The notes: generated from the letters alone by a model not told the origin. A stretch of DNA of 64,000 nucleotides from Corticium candelabrum (GCF_963422355.1 NC_085085.1:9110664-9174663); one strand, 5' to 3'. Positions 36,101-46,739 are shown, counted from the stretch's first letter. Translations and numbers: made by a program.

Positions 36101-39100
36101 AAATACTGGAGTACTTGGGAAATGACTGGGTCGTTCTCTTGCATCTCAGCCAATTCGGATCTTGTCCACGTGGGGCATAGTCCAACAGCATTGGCTGACT
36201 CAACCACGGGTGTTGAGATGTCTTCGAATCGATCATCGAGCGTGGTTCCTTCTTGGACTTCCTCCTGCTGTGCAATTGGTGTGTGGCGAGACAATGCATC
36301 TGCATTTGTATTCTGTCGACCTGGTTTATGTTGGATGGACCAGTCAAACTCACTCAGGTACAATAACCATCTTGCTAAACGTCCTCGTGGTTCCTTGATG
36401 GTCTTAAGCCACGTTAACGGACAGTGGTCTGTGATCAACACAAATGATCTTCCAAATAAATATGGCCTGAAGTGTCCCACTGCCCACACCAAAGCAAGGG
36501 CTTCTTTCTCTATAGTAGAGTAGTTAAGCTCTGCTTTGTGCAGTACTCTACTGGCATACGCAACTACATACTCCTTCCCCTCATACTTCTGAGAAAGTAT
36601 TGCACCAAGACCATGGTTACTTGCGTCCGTCGTCAGGGTGAATTGAACATTGAACGTGGGGAACGCAAGAATGGGAGCAGTAGTCAGCTTTGTTTTCAAC
36701 TCATTGAAGGCTGCCTCACAGTCTTCACCCCAGTAAAATTGAGTCGCACGTCGCTCTAGGTTAAACAGAGGGTTTGCAATTGTCGAAAAACCCCGTACAA
36801 ACCGTCTGTAGTAGCCTACTAACCCCAAAAAGCTGCGCACCTCAGTCGCATTTGTAGGCCTTGGATAATCACGAACTGCTTGCACCTTGCTTTTCTCTGC
36901 CTCTAACCCTCTTCGAGACACGATGTGTCCTAGGTACTGGACACTTGACCTCGCAAAACAGCATTTCTTAGGCTTCAGCTTGAGGCCTGCATTGCGTAGC
37001 CGATCAAAAACTTCTGAGAGCCTAGTGATATGTTCCTTGAATGTTTCTGAGAAAACAATTATGTCATCTAGGTAAACCAAGCAATGTTCCCACTGTAGTC
37101 CAGCTAGCACATATTCCATTAGCCGTTGGAAGGTTGCAGGGGCATTGCACAACCCAAACGGCATTACTGTAAATTCAAAATGGCCCTGTGGTGTCGAAAA
37201 AGCTGTTTTCGGTCTGTCACTCGGGTCAACCTCAACCTGCCAATAACCGCTGGCCAAATCTAATGTTGAGAAGTATTGAGCTCCTCCCAGGGAATCTAGT
37301 GTCTCATCCACTCGAGGTAGTGGATAGGCATCCTTGATGGTGATACCGTTTAAGGCCCGGTAATCAACACAAAATCGATAACTGCCATCCTTCTTTCGCA
37401 CTAAAATAACAGGAGAGGACCAAGGACTAGCTGATGGTGTGATAATCCCATTTTGTAACATGCCTTGAACTTGTTGCTGCACCAATGGCTTTAGTGATTG
37501 CGGCAACCGATATTGTCGTTGCTTGACAGGATTATGCTGTTGGGTTGGTATGGCATGTTGAACGATGTTGGATCTCCGCACATCTCCGTCTCCTTGAGAA
37601 AATAGTTCTCTGTTATCTAACACAAGCTTGTCCAGTAGGCCTCTCTCGCCTGGGGCCAAACGAGTTGCTGACCAATCAAACTGCTTGAGGAATTCGAAGT
37701 CGTCCTTCTTCTCATGTGAGGTCGGGTTAATAGTACAGCAAGAATCTGTCTGAATACACTGATCAACAGGTACAAGAGTGCCCAATACCGTCCCCTTGTT
37801 GAGACACCTTGAACCTTGCATAAACAGTAGCTGCACTGGGCTTCTTGTACTTGATTCAGGAACCAATACTCTGGCAATCAAAGCACCTGTACTGTCCATT
37901 AGCGTTTGGTTTGGCTCCAGCATTTGAGTAGTCGTAGTTGAACACTGCTGCCCATCACTATTGATTATTGTTGCCATGGTAACCACACATTCCATTCCTG
38001 GTGTCTGTACTTGTGTCTCCAAAACCAAACTACACTTCTGTACATCTTCATTCCGTTCTTCTGGTACATCTCTCTTGAGTTGCAGAGACCCTCCTATCCA
38101 ATCCAGACGTCCTCGTTTCAGATCTACTATCATTCCATGATGGAGTAGAAAGTCAGATCCCAATATGGGTCCTGTATCTGTGGGCACAACCATAAAACGA
38201 TGCGGAGCTACCCAATGGTCTAAACCGACCAGCAAATCGACCTCCCCCAATACCTGCAACCTGGTTCCGTTGACCGCCTGTAAATCTACATTAACCGAAC
38301 ACGGAAGTAGCGGTTTTCCAACCACCATTGATATAGGGACCAACGATACAGACGCGCCAGTATCAATAAGGCACGGACTCTCTATTCCATTCACAGTACC
38401 GCAAACCACTAACGATTTAGCCATGCCATTCACCTGGTAAAACCTCCCTTGACTGTTTCGGTTAGATGTCTGTCCTGTTGTGGGCAGGTGGTTACCGCGG
38501 CGATCGATGTCTCTTGATGATGCCATAGATCGTTGGTCACGTCGGTCACGTCTCTGGTCACAATCACGAGCCATGTGGCCTTGTCTACCACAGACAAAAC
38601 ATCCTCCTCCGCGTGGCTGTGTGGACCTCAACAATGGACAATCGCGTTGCAGATGTCCTGGCCGATTGCACTTGTAACACAATCGCTCACCACTTCCGAG
38701 TTTGGTAGCCGGACGTCGTCCAACTGGGTATGCATATTGAGTAGGTTGCCCTTGAGACGTTGATTGTTGTTGCTGTAACTCCAATTGTTCCAGTCTCTTC
38801 TCTAGCTTCGTAATGTACTCGTCTTTTGTTGACTTCCACGGAGGTGGCGGACATCTCCCATCGACGGCATTAACTACCGCCTGTAATCCTCCGGTTGTCT
38901 TACGCCGATCACTCAACAGCATCAACTCTTTCGCCCTTGTAATTGTGGCTTCCAGCGTGGTTTCTGCGTGGAGTTCTAATTCATGACGAACGAATTCAGG
39001 CATGCCTTCTATAAATCTGTCGGTTAGCTGCTGTTGCCGAATAGCGGCTGACAGTTCCGGGTACGCCTTGTCAATCAGTCGCTCCAGCTCTCCTGCGTAG

Positions 39101-40907
39101 ACTTCCATAGGCTCACCAGCTTTCCAGTTGCGGTCTTTGAATTGACGCGTAGACAGTCGCCGCCGTTCTGCCGTTGGTGGTGAGAACACTCCCTTGAGAG
39201 CTGTGCACAAGTGTGCATACGTATCTTTTTGCTCTGCGGTAAGACGATCGTAAACCACCCAAGCACGTCCTTTCAGATACGTCGGTAAGATCTTTTGTTT
39301 AGTCCCACCGTCTTCTGTATTCCAGCCATTAGCATCCGCGCACAAGTCAAACTTCTTCAGCCATTGTTCGATATCACCGTCGCTAAACGAATCGGGAAGA
39401 GAAACTATCCGGCTGCCAAGAGAACGCGGATTGTGCGGTTGCTGGTGTTCCTGTTCCTGTCCTTGCTGCGCCATTAGTTACCGTACCACAATTCAAAGCA
39501 CCAGTATACCACAACTGTGGGCAACGATACCGCAATTCAAAGTATGGGTACCGCAATTCAAAATATAGGCACCGCAATTCAAATCAACGGTACACACTGT
39601 AATGCGATAGTATACACGTACAAGCAAAGACACTTTCTTACTATCACTTCGGCAAATGCTCCTATCGTTGTCAGATCCGTACTCGATCACTTCGGCAAAA
39701 TGCTGCTGTATCGCTGATAGATCCGAACTCCTGACACCAAATGTAGCACCGTCCAGACGCAACGTTCTATAAAATACGTTGTACTCCTGTCTAGACGTAT
39801 CCGTGCTATACTGCACTCTCTCGTGTAATATAATCCAAGCAGGCACTGGTATATAGGACACACTCGAACGATCAACTGATCAATCCTTACGCAAGTGCTA
39901 CGTACACCAAGTAGTGAACTTGAACTAAGCTCTATATAAGTAGACGATACACCGTACTACACAATACACGTACTACACGGTACACGATCAATACTAAGCT
40001 AGTCTAGCAAATTCACAAGTTATATAGGCGCTACCTAATGACGTCAACTAACGTACGCTAAGTAGCTAGTGCGCTACACCGTTGCTACATATATATACGT
40101 TTACGCTTTAACTAATTAACCTAGTTGCTTTGGATGCATGCAGACGTAGACTTTTGGAAGGCACCGTCTCGAAGAATCTGTGCGGTACTCCAGTCGGACT
40201 ATGACTCACTGAAGTGCTACCTCGATTCTATACGAGAGACGGCACCGATCAAACGAAAACGAGCTTCATCGGCCACCGCCTCGTCAACAGCGATCGGTTA
40301 CGGCCAGCTGCAGTCGTTGAGCTCGAGCACTCGTGCCTCATCTCCGGATATGGATATCCTTTTCAAGATCGACGGCGAAGTAGAAGACGCGCTAACTCAT
40401 CTCGGCCGCCTGAAGTCCAGCTTCGAACGAGTACACGAGCGACTCCAGAACAGCGAAGACAAGATGGAGCAAGTGACTCGCCATCGGTTGCCATCGAAAC
40501 GACGCACTAAATCGAAAACAGCGACAATAGCAGCAAGAATGATGCGTTGCAAGATTTGCCACCTGCTCAGCAGAAGTCCGATAGCAGTGTCTATTTGCTG
40601 CCGACAATGGCTCGGCTGCGAACGTTGCACTTCTCAATGTGGGCGTTGCCCACTCTGCAAGGCTACGTGGTCAGACGACAAACGTCCGCTGTCTCTTTGC
40701 GGTTTCGACGACATGAAAGAGCTCAAAAAAGAAATGCGAAATGAACTTGGGAGCGACGTAGCTCACGACGACAGCTCGTCGGACACGGAACTACCGATCA
40801 TGTTACAATCTGCCACAACCCAAGGTGTCGGTGCCTCCTCGTCACACAGCTTGACTGCAGATGTGAACGTACGCGCCGACAATGAGAGCCCAGAGATTAC
40901 TGAGTGA
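33179..40907 (+). CDS. RING-type zinc-finger protein, 488 aa, cargo of the 11.4-kb element
   Basis: Exons 33179-33298, 33411-33993 and 40144-40907 (TGA) join in phases 0 and 1 with no stop. Intron 1 uses a GC donor (AAG|GCAAGT), a known minor donor class. Intron 2 (6.15 kb) houses an antisense gypsy element. The N-terminal half has a possible ubiquitin-like region around DDRIILVDNRGVPFADDEGT. A coiled-coil stretch follows (ALTHLGRLKSSFERVHERLQ). Next comes the RING-like CKIC..CC..CERC..C..CPLC and an acidic serine-rich tail. RING proteins usually act as E3 ubiquitin ligases; that role is family knowledge, not shown here. It is either a captured host gene or an accessory gene of the element. 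Confidence 0.82.
34175..34522 (-). repeat. 3' LTR of the gypsy element
   Basis: 348 bp, TGTAGC...GCTACA, apparently identical to 39742-40089. Confidence 0.97.
34523..34536 (-). other. Polypurine tract
   Basis: On the minus strand the bases directly before the 3' LTR are AAAGAGGGAGGAA, the usual primer for plus-strand synthesis. Confidence 0.85.
34591..39474 (-). CDS. Gypsy gag-pol polyprotein, 1627 aa, one open frame
   Basis: Domains in order with approximate residues: gag capsid (1-220), two CCHC zinc knuckles (about 265-305; CYKCNRPGHLQRDC, CFVCGRQGHMARDC), aspartic protease (DTGAS, about 368), reverse transcriptase (YLDDI, about 800), and RNase H (TDASNHGLGAIL, about 946). The integrase has an HHCC zinc site (HDQGGHFG..CQQCARKK) and a DDE core starting near MDFVGPLP (about 1256). 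Gag and pol are fused without a frameshift or stop, unlike many gypsy elements. No envelope gene is present. The ORF is unbroken, in keeping with the identical LTRs. Confidence 0.97.
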   Translation of the reverse strand: MAQQGQEQEHQQPHNPRSLGSRIVSLPDSFSDGDIEQWLKKFDLCADANGWNTEDGGTKQKILPTYLKGRAWVVYDRLTAEQKDTYAHLCTALKGVFSPPTAERRRLSTRQFKDRNWKAGEPMEVYAGELERLIDKAYPELSAAIRQQQLTDRFIEGMPEFVRHELELHAETTLEATITRAKELMLLSDRRKTTGGLQAVVNAVDGRCPPPPWKSTKDEYITKLEKRLEQLELQQQQSTSQGQPTQYAYPVGRRPATKLGSGERLCYKCNRPGHLQRDCPLLRSTQPRGGGCFVCGRQGHMARDCDQRRDRRDQRSMASSRDIDRRGNHLPTTGQTSNRNSQGRFYQVNGMAKSLVVCGTVNGIESPCLIDTGASVSLVPISMVVGKPLLPCSVNVDLQAVNGTRLQVLGEVDLLVGLDHWVAPHRFMVVPTDTGPILGSDFLLHHGMIVDLKRGRLDWIGGSLQLKRDVPEERNEDVQKCSLVLETQVQTPGMECVVTMATIINSDGQQCSTTTTQMLEPNQTLMDSTGALIARVLVPESSTRSPVQLLFMQGSRCLNKGTVLGTLVPVDQCIQTDSCCTINPTSHEKKDDFEFLKQFDWSATRLAPGERGLLDKLVLDNRELFSQGDGDVRRSNIVQHAIPTQQHNPVKQRQYRLPQSLKPLVQQQVQGMLQNGIITPSASPWSSPVILVRKKDGSYRFCVDYRALNGITIKDAYPLPRVDETLDSLGGAQYFSTLDLASGYWQVEVDPSDRPKTAFSTPQGHFEFTVMPFGLCNAPATFQRLMEYVLAGLQWEHCLVYLDDIIVFSETFKEHITRLSEVFDRLRNAGLKLKPKKCCFARSSVQYLGHIVSRRGLEAEKSKVQAVRDYPRPTNATEVRSFLGLVGYYRRFVRGFSTIANPLFNLERRATQFYWGEDCEAAFNELKTKLTTAPILAFPTFNVQFTLTTDASNHGLGAILSQKYEGKEYVVAYASRVLHKAELNYSTIEKEALALVWAVGHFRPYLFGRSFVLITDHCPLTWLKTIKEPRGRLARWLLYLSEFDWSIQHKPGRQNTNADALSRHTPIAQQEEVQEGTTLDDRFEDISTPVVESANAVGLCPTWTRSELAEMQENDPVISQVLQYFPDHPPVRGPWRTSQQLCAFRKVWHQLTIENGILYRYRPQAPTQGGDDSPRLVVPRCLIPKVLHSLHDQGGHFGVDKTIDKVSEICWWPGYTKDIQTYIHTCQQCARKKQPKNPIQADLQSIPIGGPMEMLAMDFVGPLPTSNKGNKYILVMADYYTKWVEAFPLPDQRAESVAKVLVQEVICRYGVPVIIHSDRGANFEGRVMQEVCKLLGMKKTRTTSYHPQCDGLVERMNKTLIEALSKYVEGNQTEWDEWLPLVLMGYRTSKHASTGESPHELLFGRRARLPIDVELDKALPEEQSTTQFGKDLKAKLQIAREIVNEETTRAQHRQAKVFNQRNKETTKFREGDYVWLYSPAVKRGLSPKLSKPYTGPFKILKLHSDNNVSIVHTQGGRQQRVHLNRLRHHYRRPMDLQDPELMSTQQQNKQTTKRRFPLPDRNDHERAMGELGIRHEIVELSDASTPEVDNEVEQPEPELQMAHPIRPLRNRRPPGWMNQEEYELDLP
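39723..39739 (-). other. Primer binding site, tRNA-Leu-like
   Basis: Two bases after the 5' LTR the element reads TGGTGTCAGGAGT.., complementary to the 3' end of animal leucine tRNAs (..ACTCCTGACACCA) over about 13 bases. The match is from knowledge of tRNA sequences. Confidence 0.7.
39742..40089 (-). repeat. 5' LTR of the gypsy element
   Basis: 348 bp, apparently identical to the other LTR. Its promoter would drive gag-pol leftward, antisense to the RING gene. Confidence 0.97.
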
Positions 40908-41542
40908 CACATTGACATAGTCTACTTAATTAATAACTAGCTCTAGCTGTAAGCCGCGCTGTTCTACGTTAGCTAGTTGAGTTAGTTCAATTAATTGAGT
41001 TGAGCAAATAGAGTTCAGTTGAGTTGACTTCAACTAGAGTTCGGAAGGCGTTTGGACGTGCATGTCTGTTTACTTGGTGAGTTGTGCGACGTCATGCAAA
41101 TGAGAAATGTGACCTGCTCTAGAGTACCACGCCCACCCTTGTATACGGTACCGGTACCGTGTACTACATCTAGAGTGTGCCCGTGAAAGCGCGCAGTCTA
41201 CTACTTAATTAATTGTAGTAGGTTGACGGTTTCGATGTTTTAATTGTGTCTCGATTTTTCCTAGCAACAAACGTCGTTCCGTATACTTCGTCACCACAGT
41301 TGCCAACTCGGCAATCCGCTAGCTAGTGGGGAGCCTATCTAGTTATAACATAGCATTTTCCTCCAACCGGTTCATCTACAATAATGGTAGCGTGTTGTGT
41401 ACAATGCACGTACAGTACGTGTACCTACACAGCTAGAGACCGAGGTATTCGCTGGCACAACGTTGTGTGTCAGAGCGAAGTTGTCAAGAGTTGCCAACGT
41501 TGGTTTGGCACGTGACGGAAAGCAAAGTAAAAACAAACACCT

Positions 41543-42001
41543 GCTAGCGTGTTGGAAACGTGATCTCCTGAGACACGCGTGCGAATGAAAGCCCTGCTGG
41601 GACCCCCGCTGAGACCCCTGCTGTGTCTAGCGTCTTCGGTCATTTCAATTTTCTATTTTCTATTTTCTATTCATGTTAGAAATAGAAAAGCGAACAGCGC
41701 GTTCAAGTTTCTAGTTTTGAGCACAGAGGTGCCTAAAAATCAAATTTTAAAAGATAAATCTAAAGATCACAAGCATCAACACATCAAAAGATGAAAACCA
41801 TTTTACAAAAATATGCAAAAATTAAAAATTTAAAAATTAAAAATTAAAATTTAATAAACACAACAATTTTAAATAAGAATGCAAGTAAAAAATTAAAAAT
41901 TAAAAATTAAAAATTAAAAAAAATACTAAAAATTGAAAATTGAAAAATGAAAACATGAAAATTGAAATGTAGAAAATTAAATAGCCGAACCGTCCACTGA
42001 C
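41543..42001 (-). repeat. Right terminal inverted repeat of the 11.4-kb element
   Basis: 459 bp, complement of 30553-31032 apart from the extra 17-bp copy on the left and small differences. Confidence 0.9.
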
Positions 42002-45000
42002 CGACTACGTTGTCAAGATCTATTGTTACATCGTAGTGGATGTGAAGGAGAGCAAGGTGAGAAAATCTGTCCTTAGCCATGGATGCGCGCATATAGTTGT
42101 TTAGGCGTCGTAAAGCACTGGCGCTTCTCTCACATTCACACGAGGTGACAGGTATGGTACAGGCCATGGTCAAAAGAACTGAGATCTTTGGGAAGTCAAT
42201 GGCGTCACATTCTTTGATGGCTTTTGCTGGTGAGCATGGTCTCTTCTCAGGGAGCATCGCCATATGCCTGTTCCTCCAGCGCCTGAGTTCCGCGTCCATC
42301 AATTCAGGCGATGGCAGATCATCTCTGTACTTGATCAGCGTCTCTTCCCGGTTGACATCTTGCGAACATATGATACTTGGCACAAGACCAAGTAGGGAAA
42401 TGGCTGTGACTGCCGACTTTGAGAACTGCCGGTTGATGCTAATAATTATATGATCAAGAAAGGGAATTGCAACATTTCTCTGGAAATACTCTTGAACTGA
42501 AGCAGCTGGAATATTGCTGCGATTTTGTTGCCTTGCTGCAATGCGAGGCATTGCAATTGTACTTCCAACCTTTTTTGCCATGTCTGAACTAACTTTGTAG
42601 ATTTGAGAAAAGCTGCTTTCAACGTTTGCGCGCTCGCTGTTGTAGGTCCTCACAATTTCAGATATCATGTTATGCGCTTTCACGATATCAACAGCTTTGC
42701 TCTGCAGCTTTACGGTAATGCCCGAAAGGTGATAAGTACTGATATATCGTCACAAACATTACAACAAACTGAAAGGAAGTAACACTAGCCAGAATCTGCT
42801 GTGCTTCATTGCGGCCTACATAGTTCCAGTCAGCATACGTAGCCCCATATTTCTCCAAGTGATAGCGGAAAGCTATTATCTCTAGAGCTTCAACCACAAA
42901 TACGTACCCTTGGTAGAAGTGCTGATAAGCCGAATGCCGCTCAGCCCATCGCGTCTTGCACAGATCGATCAGTGGCTTCCTCCTCTCTTCATTGACCACA
43001 TTGTGGTTGATGATCATTTCTAGAACACCACTTCTCTTTGGACTATTGAGAAAGAAACGGCTGCATTTTTTAACGCAATCGATCACATTACGTACTTCAG
43101 GAAGAGCACATGACTTTCTTATCACAAGGTTAAGGCAGTGGCCACTGCAGTGCACGTAGGTGGCTAAAGGAGCTTTATGTCTAATCCTGGCCTGGACACC
43201 CACTCGATCTGAAGACATGTTGCTGGCGCCGTCGTAGCCCTGACCACGCATAGTAGCAAGTGGTATGTTATTCTCTTCCAGAAAGCCAAAGATACCATCT
43301 GCAATCCCCTCCCCAGTAATTCTGTTCAACTTCAAAAACCTTAAAAACTCTTCTCTGACCTCTTTAGTACTTCTGTCAACAAACCTGGCGCAGATGGCAA
43401 GATGCTCAACGTTATGCGAAGTTACCTCGTCAGCAAGGATGGCGTAAAAGGGCGCAGCTGTCAAATCACCTATTATTCCCTGTAAGAGGATGTGGTTTTC
43501 CATGACTTTAATCAGCTCATTTTGTGTTTGAGGAGAAAGATAAGTTGCACATCGCATTTTAGGAATTTCCAGTTGCCTTCTTAACTCTTCATCGTGCACT
43601 GCCAGAAGCCTCAGCAAAGAAAGAAAATTACCTGGATTTCCAGGTGATTCCACACTCTCTGCGTCTCCACGTAAAGCAATGCACTGTCTGGCGCAGTACA
43701 ACACAGCAGAAGCAATGGACTTCAGGACAGCACGATTACGCGCGACATTGGCCGCCCTGCGGGTGTCCGACTGTGCAGTAATGGTAGTATCTGGATTCTC
43801 CAAGGTTCGCTTGAAGTTATCAGCTTGCTCAATGGCTTGATGATGGTATAAGCACTGCTCGTGCTCCTTTGCTTTTTCTCCTTTCTTGTTCCAATCACGA
43901 AAAGGCTTGCATACAAACTTCCCCTTGGACACTTTAGCAGCGAAAATTCCACAAGCAATGCAAAAGACACCATCCACTTGCTCGCTGTAAACCATCCACG
44001 GGTGTTCTGATAGCCAAACAGGACTAAAAGCTCGGTTGTGGCCACCAATACATGTCGGAGGAAAAACTTGGTCGGCACGAGGCTTTTTTTGTGATTTTTC
44101 AGTAGGTTGTACTTCTCCGCAGCACCCAGAGCCTGCATGGACTTGTAGAAATCGACAGAAGACTTGGCTTTGAAAAACAATTTGCCAATATCATCCACTA
44201 AATCATGATCAGAAGTATTAGCATGATGGCATTGCTGATTGCCGCCTGCGACGGCTGCACGCTGAGCCTCGTTGTCGTAAACTTCACAGCATGTGTTGCG
44301 CAAAGACTCGACATACGTGGCGATAGAGGACGACTTTACTCTTTCTACACTACCACTACAGCACTCACTGGAAGTCGGTGTTAGTTGATCATCTACTGCA
44401 ACCAGTTGTGTAAAGTCTGGATCAGGAGTCACAAGTTGATCACGTGCCCTTTTTGGAACTAGAAAACTGTCCAGCCGTTGACACATAGCCGCTGCTTGCC
44501 TCCTTTTTCTACCTTTTTCCTGAGCCTGACCCATCTAGTGTCACTGTGACGAACACACACTTCTCCACGTTAGCAGGTAGCAGACAGGATAGCCAAATAT
44601 CTGGCACGTACTTTGGAGTTCCAACACATCCCTCGGAGTCCTTTTGCCTACTAGCCCGGACTTCTTCCGTGAACGGGTCCGGGGAGGGTGCACGTGCATC
44701 CAGTGCACCCCCCAGCCTACGAGCTGGATCTGAATCACGGCTCAGCAGTTTGCAACATTTGAACTCTTTGGTATAATTGAGGTAGCTATACGTACGACTG
44801 CAACTTGCAACATTACAGCTAATGGCATTCACTAATGGATTTTTAATTAATTAAAACTTCTTTCATGTAAGCTAAGTACTATAGGGATTTTTCCATTTTT
44901 GCTGTCAAATAGAATAGACGCCTTTAACCGTAGCGGTTTAGTGTAATTCAAATACACAAAAATCAGGTGGATTAATTGATCATTTCTTCGAATTCTGTAC

Positions 45001-45024
45001 TTGTGGACAACAATGTTTTAGATT

Positions 45025-46020
45025 GCATACGAGCGTAATACTAGTTTGGCATAATTGTAATGAATAGAGAAGCAATACAGTGCTAAACTCTCGGCTGGTG
45101 TACAGGCACACCACATGCTAAGACATGTGTACAGTGTGTAAGGCAGCTGAGGAGGCAAAAACGCACAACAATTTGACACCATTGAAAATTCCCTCACGCG
45201 GTGGTTACGTCTACCGTATTTACACAAATATCACCGTATAACCGCAATCATTTAGGCCTACAGGCACAGGTTGTAGTAATTAGGTGTCCCCAAAACCGCC
45301 AAAGGCAAAACAAAACATTAATGTGGAAAATATGCACGTGCAAATGTAGATTAGGCGTCTCTGTCCCCTCTGACTTTGGATACCGTAAACTAAATTTTAG
45401 TGTACTTACAGGTCAGTCGCTTTGTTCTACAAACAGACGCGCTGTCATGGACAATGCACGTTCCTCTTCGCAAATTCCTGTGGAGCGCCAAATTTCTGTT
45501 GAAGACGACACTAGTGATTTTGCAACAACACTGCAGCCGCTCAGCCACGCACCCCAAAAATTCAAGCTGCCAGACTGCAGAACCACTATGCAAAAACACT
45601 GTGAAACAATCAAAATGTTACAAGTCGGTTACAGCTACATGTACGGCATGCATGGCGCCTGAATCAAGTAAATTCGCTCTCTAGACGCCTGGTTAATTGT
45701 TGTTGGGAAAGCATGCATGTGAAAATGTACACTCTACGCGTTGTTTCTATGTGCTAAACCCTTTAAATAAACACCATGTGCAGGACGGACGCCCGATGGC
45801 TTGGCTGAAGTCTCGTAGCACAGCTACCAAACAGAGGTAGAGCCTTACAATGACATCAAGTTTGTCTATTGGTCGGTAATGACACCATTTCTCGTCTATT
45901 AGTCGGAATAGCATCTGCGCTAATCGAGTATAAATACGGTCGTACACGTCGGCCGACTACCATACCTTTAGCCCAAATATCCGGGCCTCGGGTAATAATT
46001 GGTCTTTCTAGTTCTGAAGA
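45025..46020. repeat. Left arm of a ~8-kb inverted repeat pair
   Basis: Shared in inverted form with 52310-53110. Matching blocks include GCGCTGTCATGGACAATGCA, TAGACGCCTGGTTATT-like, and the GGGCCTCGGGTAATAA inner end. Indels are common, so the arms are old. Short open frames inside (45201-45662) break in the other arm. Confidence 0.8.
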
Positions 46021-46257
46021 GTTAAAGTCATGTTTCTACTCTATTATAGGCAATAGTGCTTCTGTCTAAAAGCTGTATAGCAATCGAATTAGAGTTATCG
46101 TTTTAACATTCAAGTTTGTATATTATATTTCAAGAATGTTGATTGGTATAGCAGTACAGTTAGACTATCTCATTAGCAAGTCCTTATGTCTGCAAATACT
46201 CTAAATGTTTACTCTATATAAATGTCTTTTGTTGCCGTTAATTTGCGCACTCTAGAT

Positions 46258-46680
46258 TTAGTAGAAAAGAAGGAAATTAGCACCGTTGACTCTTTTGTAA
46301 ATGAGTCGCTTGGGATCTTTAATGCAACTTTCTTCTGATCGTCCACTAGGATACGATTCTCTGGTGTCTGGTGGAACCCAATCACTGTCGTAGTCTGAGT
46401 GCCATTTACTTCTTGTTGGATGGTTTTTACTGTTTATAGTCACCGTTTTCCCATGTCGACTTCAAACTCTATAACGGTAAGTTTACGTTGTCTAGATGAG
46501 CTATGTCGGTCTTTCCTCGTCCTGCTTCACGCACAGCTTTGTTGTAGTCGGCAGAAACATAAACTCCTCGATCGTCCTAGCAAACCGTTGAGCACTGTTC
46601 TAATTCCATGTTTTCGAATATTGTCTGCTCTGTCAGCGGTGGTGCCGTGGAAAACTCTCTTTAACTTCTGTTACACACCG
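46258..46680 (-). pseudogene. Gig2/PARP-like gene copy B, broken
   Basis: A first part at 46680-46480 (GTTADRADNIRKHGI) is followed by stops and frame changes. The last part at 46443-46258 stays open (KWHSDYDSDWVPPDTRESYP, IKDPKRLIYKR). The pattern of a xxGT start, and later a WVPP motif with DPKRL, resembles the small PARP-like Gig2 family, whose fish members are interferon-inducible. The assignment rests on motif memory. Same order as copy A, so a tandem duplicate. Confidence 0.5.
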
Positions 46681-46739
46681 TAGTGTCTAAGCAAGAAAAA
46701 CTGAAAATTCCTTGATTACGAAGGGCAAATCGGATGACT

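Larger units (their letters stand above)
34175..40089 (-). mobile_element. Full-length, recent Ty3/gypsy LTR retrotransposon
   Basis: Two 348-bp LTRs (34175-34522, 39742-40089) begin TGTAGC and end GCTACA and look identical base for base. TATA flanks both sides as a short target duplication. In element orientation the order is 5' LTR (right), primer site, a single gag-pol ORF, a purine tract, 3' LTR (left). Identical LTRs mean very recent insertion. It sits antisense in intron 2 of the RING gene. Confidence 0.97.
30553..42001. mobile_element. 11.4-kb element with ~460-480 bp inverted repeats and 8-bp target duplication
   Basis: CGACTACG stands directly before 30553 and directly after 42001. 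The element begins GTCAGTGGACGGTTCGG and ends with its exact complement. The arms pair over their full length (30553-31032 and 41543-42001), including the TTTTTAA-rich middle. The left arm carries an extra 17-bp tandem copy of its first bases. The inside holds an rve-type transposon, a RING-type gene and a gypsy element. Without the two nested elements it would be about 4 kb and would consist mainly of the arms plus the RING gene. No transposase of its own is recognised, so the superfamily is open; long arms and an 8-bp duplication recall MULE-like elements. Confidence 0.88.
30486..44534 (-). pseudogene. hAT transposase (TTF/ZMYM type), frameshifted and split
   Basis: N-terminal part 44534-43722 has a TTF-type region (EKYNLLKNHKK). 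The core 43995-42688 follows (MVYSEQVDGVFCIACGIFAA; YDGASNMSSDRVGVQARIRH; YVHCSGHCLNLVI). The C-terminal dimer region is 42683-42002 (CTIPVTSCECERSASALRRL). The final residues (DYYTRLHPRRLELDSVLLH, stop 30488-30486) lie 11.4 kb away. Removing 30553-42001 plus one copy of the 8-bp duplication joins ..DLDNVV to DYYTRL in frame. One frame change near 44090 and another near 42720 indicate decay unless they are assembly errors. Confidence 0.85.
30222..44726 (-). mobile_element. hAT transposon carrying nested insertions
   Basis: The outer ends resemble each other as an inverted repeat: CAGGCCCGTAGGCTGG at 30222 and CCAGCTCGTAGGCTGG read from 44726 on the minus strand. Next to the right end lies an untranslated stretch and then the transposase start (44534). 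Next to the left end lies the last part of the transposase (30552-30486). Flanking 8-mers (TCAAGAAT, ATCTGAAT) agree only in the last four bases, so the exact ends are uncertain. The element was split by the 11.4-kb element at 30553-42001. Confidence 0.65.

Noticed and set aside
40125..40143. Upstream in-frame codons as the start of a separate RING protein
   Set aside because: No ATG-based start is needed: the AG at 40142-40143 joins exon 2 in phase 1, giving one longer protein.
41384..41516. Possible THAP domain start (MVACCVQCTYSTC..) inside the 11.4-kb element
   Set aside because: Cysteine spacing and later residues do not fit the C2CH pattern, and the frame closes after 44 codons, so it is not good evidence for a P-type transposase.
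30553..42001. Polinton/Maverick identity of the 11.4-kb element
   Set aside because: Long arms fit, but there is no polymerase, ATPase, capsid or protease. The integrase present has its own inverted repeats, and the duplication reads as 8 bp rather than 6.
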